From the NCBI RefSeq assembly GCF_000004825.1, contig NW_008805063.1, forward strand, positions 1,178,857-1,242,856: DNA of 64,000 nt, given 5' to 3'. Shown piece after piece: positions 47,012 through 57,655 of the stretch; the stretch's first letter is position 1, and each line of letters starts with the position of its first letter. Source of the DNA: Heterostelium album PN500 (Eukaryota; Evosea; Eumycetozoa; Acytosteliales; Acytosteliaceae). Position numbers and translations under genes: made by a program. Under the pieces are notes generated by a model. The model saw only the letters and a list, made by a program, of their open reading frames with translations, searched no databases and was not told the origin of the DNA.

Positions 47012-47614
47012 GCAAAGTATACTTTTATTTAAACAAAAGAATAATTAATAATCAGTTATTTTTTCTAAAAAAAAAAAAAAAAGATACAATTTTCAGAATG
47101 GTCCTAGATACAAATACTTCAACAATTCAAAGTAATTTCATATTTTTCATAAACACCAACGAATATAACTCTTTTGAAGAACTTACGAACTCTCTAACTT
47201 CACAATATAGATCAACATTTAAATTTGATTTACCTCCGATAATATCTATTGGGATTCCTTTTTAATCGAGACAATATTGACCATTTGGATCCTCTTTAAA
47301 AATTTCTATTTTAAAACTAATAAATAATTATTTTATTTTAGATATCAATCATTGCTCAAACTCCAAAAAATTTATATTCCAATATTTTATTATTCTATTT
47401 TAATTTTTTTTTAATTTTTTACAGAAAAGGATATTCAAAATGTAAAAGAAAAGATAATGAATTTTAGTAACTAAAATATGTTGGTCTTTTTATTTAGCTA
47501 TTGACAACTTTTCTATTAGGGTTAATTTTATTTTATTGTTATTATATATATTATATTAACAAAATGAAGATGAAAGGTTTTTTTTTATTTCTTTTATTTT
47601 ATTTTTTTTGATAG
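47012..47614. other. Intergenic region with a small ORF at 47098-47265
   Basis: Plus-strand 47098-47265 is an ATG-to-TAA frame of 55 codons (MVLDTNTSTIQSNFIFFINT ... DLPPIISIGIPF). Its composition looks coding, but no family or continuation is visible. It could be a small protein, or a remnant with a lost remainder. The rest is AT-rich promoter DNA for the genes on either side. Confidence 0.4.
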
Positions 47615-48474
47615 ATGAAAACTATATTATTATTTCTTATTTATATGTATTTGATGTTATCAATTAACAATCAAGTGTATTCAAATGCATCAAATTTTTG
47701 CTCGATCAAAGAGCAATCTTCAAACAACTTAACGGATCTATATATAGTTGTTGATAGTCAAAATATTACCGCCATAGAATATCCTTCTTTTATTGTAACA
47801 AAGTCAAACTATTTATTATCACTTCCAGTAGGTTTTCAATCAAATTTTATTTAAAGATATCAGAAATGGCTACTAATATTAGAATATTTTTAGAAATTAA
47901 AACCAGAATCGATTTGTGAACCTTTAAATGGAGATTATGGAACTCCATCTTTTCATGATAATCAGGTTGTTGTCTATAACTATAGTTGTAGGGTTGTCAA
48001 CCCAAGATATATTCATCATCTCTTCTCGCAGCCAATCAGAGTAACCACCAACGAAAAAAATCTTTTTAATGAGTGCTCATGTATAAGTGGTCATGAACAC
48101 AATGGTCAATATATCAGTGGTATAGAAATTAAAATTAGAGGTTATTCCAATCAATTCATCTATATGTAAGTTGTTTAAAAGATAAAAAAAAAAACAGAGT
48201 GATTTAATACCAACTTGATTTTTATAGCAATGCAATGTCATATCATTACAACTTTGGACAGTGTCATCTGAAAACTATCTATTCTGATAGACCTTTACAG
48301 ATTAATGATACCTTTACCCAGATATTGATACTTGAAGAACCAAGCGATCACTATATAGATTGGATATTGGGTGGAATATCACTTGCTCTGGGAAGTATGA
48401 TTATATTTTGTTGTATTTTTTACTGGTGTAAATCAAGAATTCTTTCAGAAAGAAGTTCATACCAATCAATTTAA
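47615..48474 (+). CDS. Type I membrane protein, function unknown
   Basis: Exons 47615-47827, 47894-48165 and 48228-48474 join in frame to 243 residues. MKTILLFLIYMYLMLSINNQ is a signal peptide. The ectodomain has scattered cysteines (SICEPLNGDYG, YNYSCRVVNP, NECSCISGHEH, GQCHLKTIY) and several N-glycosylation sites. Near the end DWILGGISLALGSMIIFCCI is a membrane helix followed by a short basic cytoplasmic tail (CKSRILSERSSYQSI). Donors GTAGGT and GTAAGT and acceptors TTTTTAG and TTATAG are ordinary. I do not recognise the family. It could be a small surface receptor or adhesion protein. The ATG starts directly at the signal peptide. Confidence 0.72.
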
Positions 48475-48593
48475 ATTGATATAGATTTTAAAATATATTT
48501 TATAATTTTATAGATAATAAATAATTAATATAGGTGTAATTTTATTATTAAAAAAAACAATCTTTAACTAGATTCAAGAAAAATATTGAATTA

Positions 48594-49883
48594 TTAATTT
48601 AATGTACATCTATTCTTATTTTCTTGTTTCTTTACTTTGTTTTCAAGCTCTGATTGCTTAAGTTCCAATTTAAATTTGAATGCTAACAAACACAATTGGT
48701 AGAATGATTGTTCAATGTTTACGTTGTATCGATCTGAAACGACGATGTGTGAATCTATTTTGTTTGATTGACACCACGCTTCAACCGTTGAATAGTTGTC
48801 ATTAAAAATATTTCTGTTACCTTGATTTGGAGCCAATGATTTAGCAGCAACTACCACCACCGGAGGTCTATTCATACATTTATCAACAACATATTGTCGA
48901 TAGTCTTCAAACAACATATCAATAGATTCTCTATAGAATGGGTCATACACAAGATAGACACCTGCTACACTCTCGTACAGACTGCTGGGAATGGCTACTT
49001 GCTTATTTATCAATTGGCTCGCATTACAAACTACCAAAGAAACTTGTTTAACCAGTGATTGATTTATATCGCATGTCAATGAGAATGTATGATTACAAAT
49101 ATGATCGTTTGAATCTTGTCCAGGTACAAACTGTCTTGCTATTGATTTAGAGATATTGTGCGATCCGAGCAACATAATATCCAATGTTTGCAATTCCATT
49201 TGTTTCTTTTGACTCGTAATAATACCTTCGCTTTTCCAAAGCAATTCAGATTCAAACTTAACGTCGCGCTGCAACGATGGTAACTTTGGATCAGTATCAC
49301 TACAGAAGTAGGACTGTATGGCGAGATTCTTGATAGATGAATCCAAATCTGAATCTTTCAACTGGTCGGAATTAAAAGTGAATGGTTTAGTGATACCGTT
49401 CGATCTACACCATGAATCGAGGCGATTAAAGTTGGTTTGGTAGTCAGGCTCTCGGCTATTGGTATCTTCGCCGCACAGTATCATTACACACACCTGTTGA
49501 CTTTTTAGAGTCGATCTACTACCACGCTGACCAATCGTTAGACACATACTATGCTTTTCTATCATTTGATCGATAGTATCTGGTTCGTTCACCTTACAAA
49601 TAAAAAACAATGCATCTATCTTACTGAGTACGTCGAGTGACAACTGATCTTGATAGTTATCAACCAAATTATAATAATCGTAGATATATAGTTTTACGGC
49701 ATCGTCTACTCCATAGAATGGTATTGATCTACAAAGATAATTGCCATTTGTATCCGATGAAATCAGCTGATGAAGTGGTTGATGATCATCGATCTCATCT
49801 TTCAACAAATTAATATCATCTGGAATCTTTGAATATCCAATTATTAAAATATTTATATTTCTCTCTATTATAACTTGATTCAT
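48594..49883 (-). CDS. Tandem pseudo-GTPase with CaaX-like C-terminus
   Basis: A single exon of 429 residues made of two degenerate Ras-like domains. The first starts NINILIIGYSKIPDDIN and has VCVMILCGEDTNS at the G4 position. The second starts LDIMLLGSHNISKSIARQF and has PPVVVVAAKSLAPNQ. Neither has a P-loop Lys-Ser/Thr or an NKxD motif, so nucleotide binding is doubtful. The second half parallels the single-domain neighbour at 46238-47011, which suggests internal duplication of one ancestral gene. The C-terminus NKVKKQENKNRCTLN is basic and ends in a possible CaaX box (CTLN), which would allow prenylation and membrane anchoring. Known pseudo-GTPases act as scaffolds; that role is only inferred here. 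Confidence 0.65.
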   Translation of the reverse strand: MNQVIIERNINILIIGYSKIPDDINLLKDEIDDHQPLHQLISSDTNGNYLCRSIPFYGVDDAVKLYIYDYYNLVDNYQDQLSLDVLSKIDALFFICKVNEPDTIDQMIEKHSMCLTIGQRGSRSTLKSQQVCVMILCGEDTNSREPDYQTNFNRLDSWCRSNGITKPFTFNSDQLKDSDLDSSIKNLAIQSYFCSDTDPKLPSLQRDVKFESELLWKSEGIITSQKKQMELQTLDIMLLGSHNISKSIARQFVPGQDSNDHICNHTFSLTCDINQSLVKQVSLVVCNASQLINKQVAIPSSLYESVAGVYLVYDPFYRESIDMLFEDYRQYVVDKCMNRPPVVVVAAKSLAPNQGNRNIFNDNYSTVEAWCQSNKIDSHIVVSDRYNVNIEQSFYQLCLLAFKFKLELKQSELENKVKKQENKNRCTLN

Positions 49884-50259
49884 AGATTATTAAAAAAAAG
49901 TGTATTAACAAAAAAACAAAAAACAAAATAAGAACTGGTTCTTAAAAACATCAATTAATCTTCTTATTATTTTTATAAATAAATAGACTAATAATAAATA
50001 TTTATAGTATTTAGTTCAAGATTGATTGTTTAGTTTTATGTTCATCTTGTACAACTTTATAAAGAAAAGTGTTATAATATTTTATTTGTTATTATAGTGT
50101 TATCTTGTTCAAATTTCTATTGACCAAAATAGAAACTTTGGTTAATCGCACATTGTAATTGAAGGGGATTGCTAATGATAATGATGATTATTAATAAACA
50201 ATCATTGTCATAACTTAAGAATGTATTATTATTATTATTTTAACTGGATGATATTACTA
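49884..50259. other. AT-rich intergenic region
   Basis: Spacer between the tandem pseudo-GTPase start and the 3' end of the TRIC-type gene, both on the minus strand. I see no gene or structure in it. Confidence 0.5.
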
Positions 50260-51193
50260 TTATGTTGTCTTTTTATTGGGAGGATCATTCATTTGGTTAG
50301 AATGATTCGTTGGTTTTTGAAAGAAAGGTACAAAACTAATGTAAGTGTAAATTAAATAGACAATCAATCTTGCATGATCCATTGATATATATTGTACGAT
50401 AAGAGGTGATGATAATTTACTGGCGTGTGGATTACATAAGAAATGATACAATACTGATAGTATACCAACAGTTATAAATTGACTATGTTTATATAGATTG
50501 GTTAGTAATCGAGAAGAGCTAATAGCTTGTTAGCTTGTATAGTTACAGAGATGGTGCTGATAAAGATGTCTTTTGATTCGGATAAAACAATTTAATGATA
50601 CAAGTCTTTACAAATTCACCAGAGAGTGCCGATACAAGACAGATCGCCAATGCACCAAGTGGTGAATTCGGTAAAACAGGTGTTATATAAGATCCTGTTC
50701 GCAACGGGATCTCTGGATACATTGGTAGTTCATAGATTTGTGTAATATCATTCGTTGCCAATGTACTTAATAATAATATATGAATAATCTATAATAATAA
50801 AAAAAAAGAGAGAAGAGTGTGATTATTAAGCTTGAATTAATGTCTTCGTCGTCGTCATCGAATCTATAGATATGATGAATAACATACTTTGGAAACAGGA
50901 TTATTTAAAATAAAATGTATAAAACTTGGAAAGAGAGAGTAGAATATCCATACAAAGAGTGTAATGACAAGTGAAGTCTCTGAGTGAATCCAAAACGGAG
51001 CACCACCAAGCAATATGTGAACTAGTGTCGATCCTATATGCACTTGAAAGATGTAGACTGCGAATCTCAGGAGGTATGGCTCATTTCTAAATCTGAGGAA
51101 ATCATAGGCCTGTGTAATCGCCAAACACTTGTTTATATTTACAAGAATAATCGGTGTATATAAGAGAAAGAAATAGATATCCTGAATCACCAT
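50260..51193 (-). CDS. TRIC-type trimeric intracellular cation channel homologue
   Basis: Exons 51193-50888, 50788-50547 and 50482-50260 join in frame to 256 residues. The second intron is 64 nt with donor GTAACT and a TACTAAC branch-like sequence. About six or seven hydrophobic segments are present. YDFLRFRNEPYLLRFAVYIF, STLVHILLGGAPFWIHSE and SLVITLFVWIFYSLFPSF parallel the TMEM38/TRIC segments with the GS...DLLLGEP motif. The middle has LGALAICLVSALSGEFVKTC, the last exon FITVGILSVLYHFL. TRIC channels pass K+ across ER or SR membranes to balance Ca2+ release. Length fits the family (230-300). The Lys/Asn-rich tail has no retrieval signal that I can confirm. Family identity is by pattern, so moderately sure. 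Confidence 0.7.
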
Positions 51194-51872
51194 CTGATTT
51201 TCTGTGTCGTTCTTTTTCCACCTTTACAATGCACTCCTATCTCTCTTTCTTATGATTAATCACTTTTTCTATACAACAAAACAATTGTAATATATCTGTA
51301 TGTATATATTTACAATTTAATTTACTGATAATATATAATTGTAAACTGTAACCAATATTAATTAAAATTGTGATTTGTTAAATTTTTTAAAACAACAACT
51401 CTTGGAGGTGAGTCAGCAAATTGAGACGTTCGTTTTTAATCTTTGAAAATTTTTATTCATGATATTGGGAACTTTTCATTATAATTTTCATGTGAGTGTG
51501 GTTTGAAGATCTAAATAATTTAAAGGTCAACGATTTTTTTATTGGTATAAGTCAAAGTTTGATAATTGTAACAAATAAATAAATAATAATATCTTAAAAA
51601 TAAATTTAAAAAAAATCTAATGATTTACAATAACATTATTAAAAATAAATAACTACTTAACAGATAATTAATCTATATAGATAAAAAGTGATTATAAAAA
51701 ACAGTTTATTCTCTCTTTACATTGAATGAAATCAAGTGAGACTGATGATCCAACAAATGATTATGATTTTACAATAAAAAAAAAAAAAAAAAATCAAACA
51801 AACAAATGATTAAATTAAATTTTGAATCAAATCATTCATGTTGCTGTAATATATAACATATTATACATCAAG
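51194..51872. other. Divergent intergenic region between the TRIC-type gene and coq4
   Basis: AT-rich, with a 15-A tract near 51777-51792. It holds no extra gene that I can support and must contain both promoters. Confidence 0.5.
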
Positions 51873-52865
51873 ATGAATATCATTAGAAATCAAACAATTA
51901 GAAATAATTGCATAAATAATATATATCTATACACAAATAGACAAGCATCTATAACATATTTTTTAAATAATAATAATAATAGTAATAACAATGTAAATAA
52001 TATATCAAAGTACAACTTTAATAACTATGTCACCACAACCAATGATTTTAATAATAATGTAAGTCATGTAATAGATTGGTGATAGATAGTTAAATACCAT
52101 ATGGTAAACTTCATACAATATGCTTATATATAAGATTAAAAACTCAATAATTAGAAACAACAAACAAAGATAAAGAATAATCTATTTCAAAAAGTATTGT
52201 TGGGTGTTGGCTCATCGATTGTTGCTATGATAAATCCTGGACGTGGTGATATGATCGCTACACTCGGTGAGATTACAGGTGGCTGTGCATTGAAAACTCT
52301 AAAGAAGAAGATGATGGAAGATGAAGTTGGTCGTGATCTTCTGGCTCGCAAACCTCGTATCAGAAGCGAGACATTCCCGCCGAATCTACATCTGTTGCCA
52401 CCGACAACCTTTGGTGGCGCCTACTACCACTTTATGAATATCCACGGTTACAGTGCCGACGAGCGTACACACGTTCGAATGATAGAGGACGACGACGAAG
52501 CCTATATCATGCAACGCTATCGTGAGGTACACGACTTTTGGCATGTGTTGGCCGGTGTCGACACCACAGTGCAAGGCGAGCTCGCCGTCAAGTGGCTCGA
52601 GCTACTACAGACTGGACTACCGATGTGTGCAATCAGTGCGGCAGTTGGACCGCTCAGACTACCATTCGCCGAGCAAAAGGTGCTCGTCACTCACATGATT
52701 CCATGGGCTGTGAGATGCGCGCGAAACTCAAAGTTCCTCATGAATGTTCGCTACGAAGATCACTGGGAGACACCGATCGAAGACCTCAGAAAACTATTGA
52801 ATTTCGAAAAGTATGAAGGTCCTCAAACTTATGTTATTCCCGATGTAACAAGTAAATTATATTGA
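51873..52865 (+). CDS. coq4: COQ4, mitochondrial coenzyme Q biosynthesis protein
   Basis: Exons 51873-52058 and 52155-52865 give 298 residues. The N-terminus [20 protein letters not shown] is basic and Asn-rich, suiting a mitochondrial presequence. The conserved body starts [20 protein letters not shown] and [17 protein letters not shown]. The family hallmark HDxxH motif is present as HDFWH at about residues 188-192, followed by [20 protein letters not shown], whose Glu completes the metal or substrate site. The end ([18 protein letters not shown]) is typical. COQ4 sits at the matrix face of the inner membrane, organises the CoQ synthome and has been linked to C1 decarboxylation. The intron acceptor (ATTAG at 52150-52154) was chosen because it is the only one keeping NNLFQK in frame. 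Confidence 0.93.
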
Positions 52866-53024
52866 TCAATTAAATAATTTATAATAGTTTGTTTATTATT
52901 GTTATTATTATTACCATCATCATCATCATCATCATTATTTAAATTGTTTACAAATTTGTTGGTTTTTTTTTTTCTAATGAAACAAAAAGAATATAATTAT
53001 TATTTTTTTTTATTGTAAAATTAT

Positions 53025-53678
53025 TTACAAGCTGAAAGCAACGTTGATACAGGCAATTTCTTGGCTGTTTTGGTCAGTGATGACAACGTGGCCAGTGTAC
53101 TTTCCGGATGGAGCGTTGGATGGGATGTCAGCAACGACGGATTTGTGCAATTCACCAGAGGCGATTGGACATGCGTATGGGTTCTCAGAGTTGCAAAGAT
53201 CGGCGTTTTGGTTGAGCAAAGTAATGAAACCGTACTTGATTAGAATAGCGACATTACCACCGGTGACCTCCTCATCTAGATATTTATAGATTAATGAATG
53301 ATTGATTGATATTAGTCAACTAATTCTCTATCATTATTATTATTATTATTTTTTAAAATCTATCAAATCTTTATTTATGTGTGATTATATAGATAATCAG
53401 ACATATCTGTCGTCATATCTGAAATCTTGATTGGGTAGGTTATAACTAAAAAAAGATTTGTGTAGATAAATAATCATGATTGTTTTTTGATTGATATACA
53501 TACCGAGGAAACCAGAAGCAGTGATGTTGATGCTTTGTCCCTTTACTGGGGGATCTGGGGTGATGACAACTTGTCCGATTTGGAAGTGGTCAGTGGAGGA
53601 ACCACAGCTTGACCAAATGTCACAGAGGGCTGGGACAGCCAAAGCTAAGAAAACAACTAAAAAGAGAGTCTTGTTCAT
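53025..53678 (-). CDS. Secreted ML-domain (NPC2/MD-2-related) lipid-binding protein
   Basis: Exons 53678-53504 and 53275-53025 give 141 residues. MNKTLFLVVFLALAVPALCD is a signal peptide. The mature part has the ML-domain pattern of paired cysteines: WSSCGSSTDHFQIGQVVITP, PPVKGQSINITASGFLDEEV, LCNSENPYACPIASGELHKS, and the terminal SGKYTGHVVITDQNSQEIAC. These immunoglobulin-like folds hold a lipid in a hydrophobic cavity. Dictyostelids carry many such proteins annotated as phosphatidylglycerol/phosphatidylinositol transfer proteins. The product is probably in endolysosomes or the medium. GC content is higher than in neighbours, which suggests strong expression. The intron uses GTATGT and ATCTAG. 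Confidence 0.88.
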
Positions 53679-54985
53679 TTTGTTTAAAAATGTAATATAT
53701 ATGTATGTGTATGTATTTGTAATATGATTATTAAAAAATATAGGGGGTTATGGATTTAGTTTTATAAAGGTAATAATAAATGAAAAATAAAAAAATCAAA
53801 AAATAAAAAAATTAAAATGATAGAAAAAAAATCAAAAAAAATAAAATGTACAAATTTGAAATTAGGATACCCCCAAAAAGAAAAGAAACTGTGCACTTTT
53901 TTCGAATTTAGGGCGTAATATTATGATAGGGAGGCTAAAGTATTGGTTTGTTGTTTTTTTTGTTTTTTTTGATATTTATTACTTTGCATTGTGTCCCAAC
54001 TGCGACGGCTTTTTTCATGTTCAGATCCCAGGTTATTGGGGAGAAATTTCTCAAGAAGATATTTTCTTTCATTTCTGTTTATCTTTTAAACAATAATCAT
54101 CCTTAAATCAATTAAAATTTAAATTAAAAATATCCAATTTGTTTGAAATTTGGTGAAAGTGTAAAGAGTGCATTGTGTAGTATGAGCCCATATTAATTAA
54201 ATTGGTGTCGACTGAAATGATATCTTAATAGTTCTTGTATATATGTAACAATCATAGGAAATTTCCAACTTATTAATAGATTTTTTTTATTTTATTTTAG
54301 TTTAGTATGTGGTTTTATTTATTTATTTATTTTTTAATGTTTGTTGAATCTATAAATATTTATTTAGATTGTTCACACGAAGATTCTTCTCAAATTTTTG
54401 AAGAGTGTTTGTTGTTGGTTCAAGTTAGTTACCGATTTATTTAGGGGTGTGGTTGTTGTTGTTGTTGGGTTCAAAGATTAAAGTCGTAAATCAAAGTGGG
54501 ATAATAGTCGGGGTGCAATTAAATGCATCTTTATTTTGTGTTTTTTCAAGAAACAAGTTTGTTTCATCACATCTTTGTTGTTAAGCTTTTGTTTTTGTTT
54601 TGATTATTTCGACAATTCATTTGAAGAAAATGAGATCTCTTTTGTTTTTTTTTGTTGGGTTAAACATAAATGTATTGACTATCAACTCAACCGATGTTGT
54701 AATAGTTGTACTCTACTAGATTATATTCGAGTAACCAACCTGCTGGGATTCAATGTTGTTACAATTTTCGTGATATGTTTGTTGTTGCTTGGGAATTCAC
54801 ACTAGTACAGACTAATTCTGATTGATTCTTTAATAAATATAGAACTTATAACCTCTTAGAAATGTAATGTGAATTTCATTTAATATCTATCTTGTATCTA
54901 CACTCATATATATTATTGTTTTAGTTTAGTTTTTTCTTGTTATTGTTATTTAGATTATGATGATGTTTATTTAGCGCATGTTATG
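53679..54985. other. AT-rich intergenic region
   Basis: Upstream of the ML-domain gene and downstream of the HTTM gene. A somewhat GC-richer patch at about 53988-54060 (includes GTCCCAACTGCGACGG) stands out, but no RNA fold or ORF is convincing. An 89-codon plus frame at 54536-54805 is Phe/Cys-biased and probably chance. Confidence 0.45.
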
Positions 54986-56794
54986 TTAACATTTCTTTTT
55001 AAGATTGTTTATTATGTTCAATGCATATTTGGCATGTCCTTTGTATCTACTGCAATCTATACTGTGACAGTTGTCACTTTGTGATTGCTCGAGTGCCAAC
55101 GACTCAATGGGACCGATGATCTTACAGATTTCGTTGTATTGCTTATTGTGTTCGAGAGTTCGTATCAGACCGATCTGTAACTTTAGATGGCTTGGGAATC
55201 GAGGCATGTATTCACGATAGAGTTGCTCGGCATCTTGATATCTCGCCTTTGATTCATAGAATAGACCTAGATCACCAACAAACTCGTACTCGTGATCCTG
55301 AATCGGTACCAATCGCTTGTAACCGCTTAGTTCTCTGTGACCCTGAGCAAGTGCAGCTTCATAGTGTTCAATTGACAAATCCATCTTTGACGATGTGATA
55401 GCTAGTGATCCTATATCGACATGTAGCTTTCTAATCTGGTCGGTTGACACTGACAAGTAACTAATAAGTAAAAAGTAAAGAGCGATAATAGTTGTATCTC
55501 TTATCATGTTATTGCTATTCCTATTCCTGTTGCATGTTGTTGTGGTTAAAAATGCAGTCGCTATATAGTATACTATTAATATATAAAGTGATTTAGTCAA
55601 TGTCGATTGTATTATTTGATCTTTTATAAAGTAATCGATCATTATCTTTGACAATATAAATAATATGATTGATATTATCAAATTTACTAGATTATTATTA
55701 TTATTACTTCTATTATTATTGCTATTATTATTGTTGTTACTGTTTGTTTGATTGTCGTTGTCGTTATCATCGATATCTAATGATGTTGATTTAACAATGA
55801 ATGAGGTGATAGCATTCTCTGGTAGTGTAAGAATATAGAGTATCATCATGAACTGTGAGAATGTACCGATTCTAAGACCTGAGAGAAGCATCATAAAGTG
55901 CATGGATATTCCAATCAGGGTGGTGAGAGGTGACAGCCTGCCGATGTGAATAGTCACCGCTAGGAATAGCTCTGTTACGATGGTAGAGTTGGAGATGATC
56001 ATCATTGCATGCGATGCTATCGATTCACCAAAGATCATGTTGATCATAGACTCTGCCAGCTGTCGGAATTCCGGTCCGATCATTCTTGGCAGCGAGTAAC
56101 CGTAGATCCAATTCGGATGTAGCTTTGCCACCGACGTCCAAATATAGACGACCGAGAGTTGTATGAGAATCAGCCGTAGTTGCCAACAGTACTGTTTCTT
56201 TGGTCCAACGTTGCTTATCGCGTGCCAATCGACCGATGCCAAAACTACGAGAATCAAACTCAGTAGGTAGTGATGCTGGAAGTTGTCGGTCTGACTGGCG
56301 AATACTATATAGCACTTGATTATGGCAATCAACGATGATTCCAATCGATTCGATACACCGATTGCCACTCGGAGCGAGAGTAACCCACCGATTGCCAGTG
56401 ACAAAAGGAAGCTGCTGATATCGATGAGCGGTGAGAGTAGCAGGTCGATCGATAGCGAGCTCGTGAAATGAGTGGTGTTGAAACTGCTTATTTCTCGCCA
56501 GTAGTTGGCAGCTCTTGGTATTTCACACCAAAAGTCGATGGCCATCATCAAGTAGAAACAGAATCTAAAGACAATGATTACCTCGCGATCGAACCGCTCC
56601 CAGCCAAAGAAGAAATCGGTCAACAGTGAATCTCTCGATTCGTTGTGTACAGTTTCTCCCTTTGAAGAGTGTATTTGTTTATATTGAACTTTGACAGATT
56701 GATCAACATTGGTTTTCGTTGATTGTTTAGACACAGATCTATTGCTATTCGTTCGATGACTGGTGCTCGACAATTCTCTATTAGATCTGTCCAT
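54986..56794 (-). CDS. HTTM-domain (vitamin K-dependent carboxylase-like) membrane protein with C-terminal TPR
   Basis: A single exon of 602 residues. After 70 polar residues come many membrane helices with HTTM landmarks: RFCFYLMMAIDFWCEIPRAA, a long helix of SLRVAIGVSNRLESSLIAII kind, NFQHHYLLSLILVVLASVDW (the histidine-rich helix), and VVYIWTSVAKLHPNWIYGYS, which matches the family's VYFYAGLAKLNPDWL signature. MHFMMLLSGLRIGTFSQFMM follows. The HTTM fold is shared by gamma-glutamyl carboxylase and many bacterial proteins. A poly-Asn loop and two more helices lead to a soluble end with TPR-like helices (DLSIEHYEAALAQGHRELSG, DAEQLYREYMPRFPSHLKLQ). Catalysis is unproven. The motif expected after the HTTM region in carboxylases is instead encoded by the separate gene immediately upstream. 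Confidence 0.75.
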   Translation of the reverse strand: MDRSNRELSSTSHRTNSNRSVSKQSTKTNVDQSVKVQYKQIHSSKGETVHNESRDSLLTDFFFGWERFDREVIIVFRFCFYLMMAIDFWCEIPRAANYWREISSFNTTHFTSSLSIDLLLSPLIDISSFLLSLAIGGLLSLRVAIGVSNRLESSLIAIIKCYIVFASQTDNFQHHYLLSLILVVLASVDWHAISNVGPKKQYCWQLRLILIQLSVVYIWTSVAKLHPNWIYGYSLPRMIGPEFRQLAESMINMIFGESIASHAMMIISNSTIVTELFLAVTIHIGRLSPLTTLIGISMHFMMLLSGLRIGTFSQFMMILYILTLPENAITSFIVKSTSLDIDDNDNDNQTNSNNNNNSNNNRSNNNNNLVNLIISIILFILSKIMIDYFIKDQIIQSTLTKSLYILIVYYIATAFLTTTTCNRNRNSNNMIRDTTIIALYFLLISYLSVSTDQIRKLHVDIGSLAITSSKMDLSIEHYEAALAQGHRELSGYKRLVPIQDHEYEFVGDLGLFYESKARYQDAEQLYREYMPRFPSHLKLQIGLIRTLEHNKQYNEICKIIGPIESLALEQSQSDNCHSIDCSRYKGHAKYALNIINNLKKKC

Positions 56795-56870
56795 TGTTTT
56801 GTATATAATTTATCGTGTGCAACCTATATTATTATTGAATTAATAAAACCTTCATATATATTGTTGTTGA

Positions 56871-57176
56871 TCAATAAATCAAACTAATAATACAAACTCT
56901 TGATTGATTATGTTGAAAGAAATAATTTGCAGTACACTTTAGGTTTGCAGAGGTAGGTGAGAACATACGCCAGACGAATCGTTCGTCGTCAAGTGCTAAC
57001 AGTTGGTCGAGTGGAATGGAATCGATACGCGACTGTCCCAAACTAGCTAGATAGTCGATGTCGTTGTACTTGTTATTATCGTTTACCAACAAAAGATAGT
57101 AGTATCTCAATGGAAAATATGATTGAACCAACAGAAACACTATGATAAACAATGAAACTATAAATCTATCTTTCAT
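56871..57176 (-). CDS. Small membrane protein resembling the segment that follows HTTM domains
   Basis: A 101-residue frame with an N-terminal membrane helix (RFIVSLFIIVFLLVQSYFPL) continuing RYYYLLLVND, then SLGQSRIDSIPLDQLLALDD and ERFVWRMFSPTSANLKCTAN. The pair PLRYY plus RFxWRMF is the pattern found just after the HTTM domain in gamma-carboxylases (PLRY...RFSWR) and in small bacterial partners of HTTM proteins. Here it stands alone, 76 bases upstream of the HTTM gene on the same strand. A fused reading frame is blocked by a TAA just before the HTTM ATG. The frame ends soon after the motif, so the usual downstream portion is missing. Either a last exon was overlooked (a weak donor GTTTGT follows HNQSR) or the protein is short. 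Confidence 0.6.
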   Translation of the reverse strand: MKDRFIVSLFIIVFLLVQSYFPLRYYYLLLVNDNNKYNDIDYLASLGQSRIDSIPLDQLLALDDERFVWRMFSPTSANLKCTANYFFQHNQSRVCIISLIY

Positions 57177-57439
57177 TGTATTTGGTAATTAAAAAAAAAA
57201 AAAAAGGTAGATCATATTGAAGCGCACTTAAGTGTCCAAATCAGATGTTTTTACAAAATTAAATAAAATTGATTTTTTTCACATTCTTTGTTTAGTTGTT
57301 GAGTCATTCACAGTTGAGGCATTGCAATTTATTTTTAATCTTAAGATAAATCATGACTTGTCATCATTGAAAAGAATAAATAAACAACGATCGTTGTTTG
57401 CTAGAATATGTTTATTTTAAATAATTGATCAATTATAAA

Positions 57440-57655
57440 ATGAAAGTAGTAGTAGTAGGATTGTTATTATTTCTAGTTTTCGTTACCTTTGTCATTGCTG
57501 CCGAGTTCAGATTGGAAAAGATTAGTAAAGATTTAGATTCTCAAATCAATGAAGAGGGAATGATTTACAAGGCCATGTGTAAAGTCCGCCTCCCTGGAGA
57601 AAAAGTAATGGTGTACTCAGCTAGCGACACTGTTTATACTCCCTACTGTGAATAG
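57440..57655 (+). CDS. Small secreted protein
   Basis: A 71-residue product from ATG at 57440. MKVVVVGLLLFLVFVTFVIA is a strong signal peptide. The mature part is about 50 residues (EFRLEKISKDLDSQINEEGM, IYKAMCKVRLPGEKVMVYSA, SDTVYTPYCE) with two cysteines that could form a disulfide. No family is recognised. It starts about 260 bases from the divergent small HTTM-partner gene. The size and signal suggest a secreted peptide or extracellular factor, but nothing shows its activity. Confidence 0.6.
   Translation: MKVVVVGLLLFLVFVTFVIAAEFRLEKISKDLDSQINEEGMIYKAMCKVRLPGEKVMVYSASDTVYTPYCE

Noticed and set aside
50483-50546. 28-nt intron in the TRIC-type gene ending at CTATTAG
   Set aside because: Too short. 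The 64-nt alternative ending AACATAG keeps frame, includes TACTAAC and restores the family-like FITVG segment.
56795-57176. Fusion of the small FSWR-type gene and the HTTM gene by an intron
   Set aside because: The only nearby acceptor (ATATAG) is followed by a TAA in the HTTM frame before its ATG, so no in-frame join exists.
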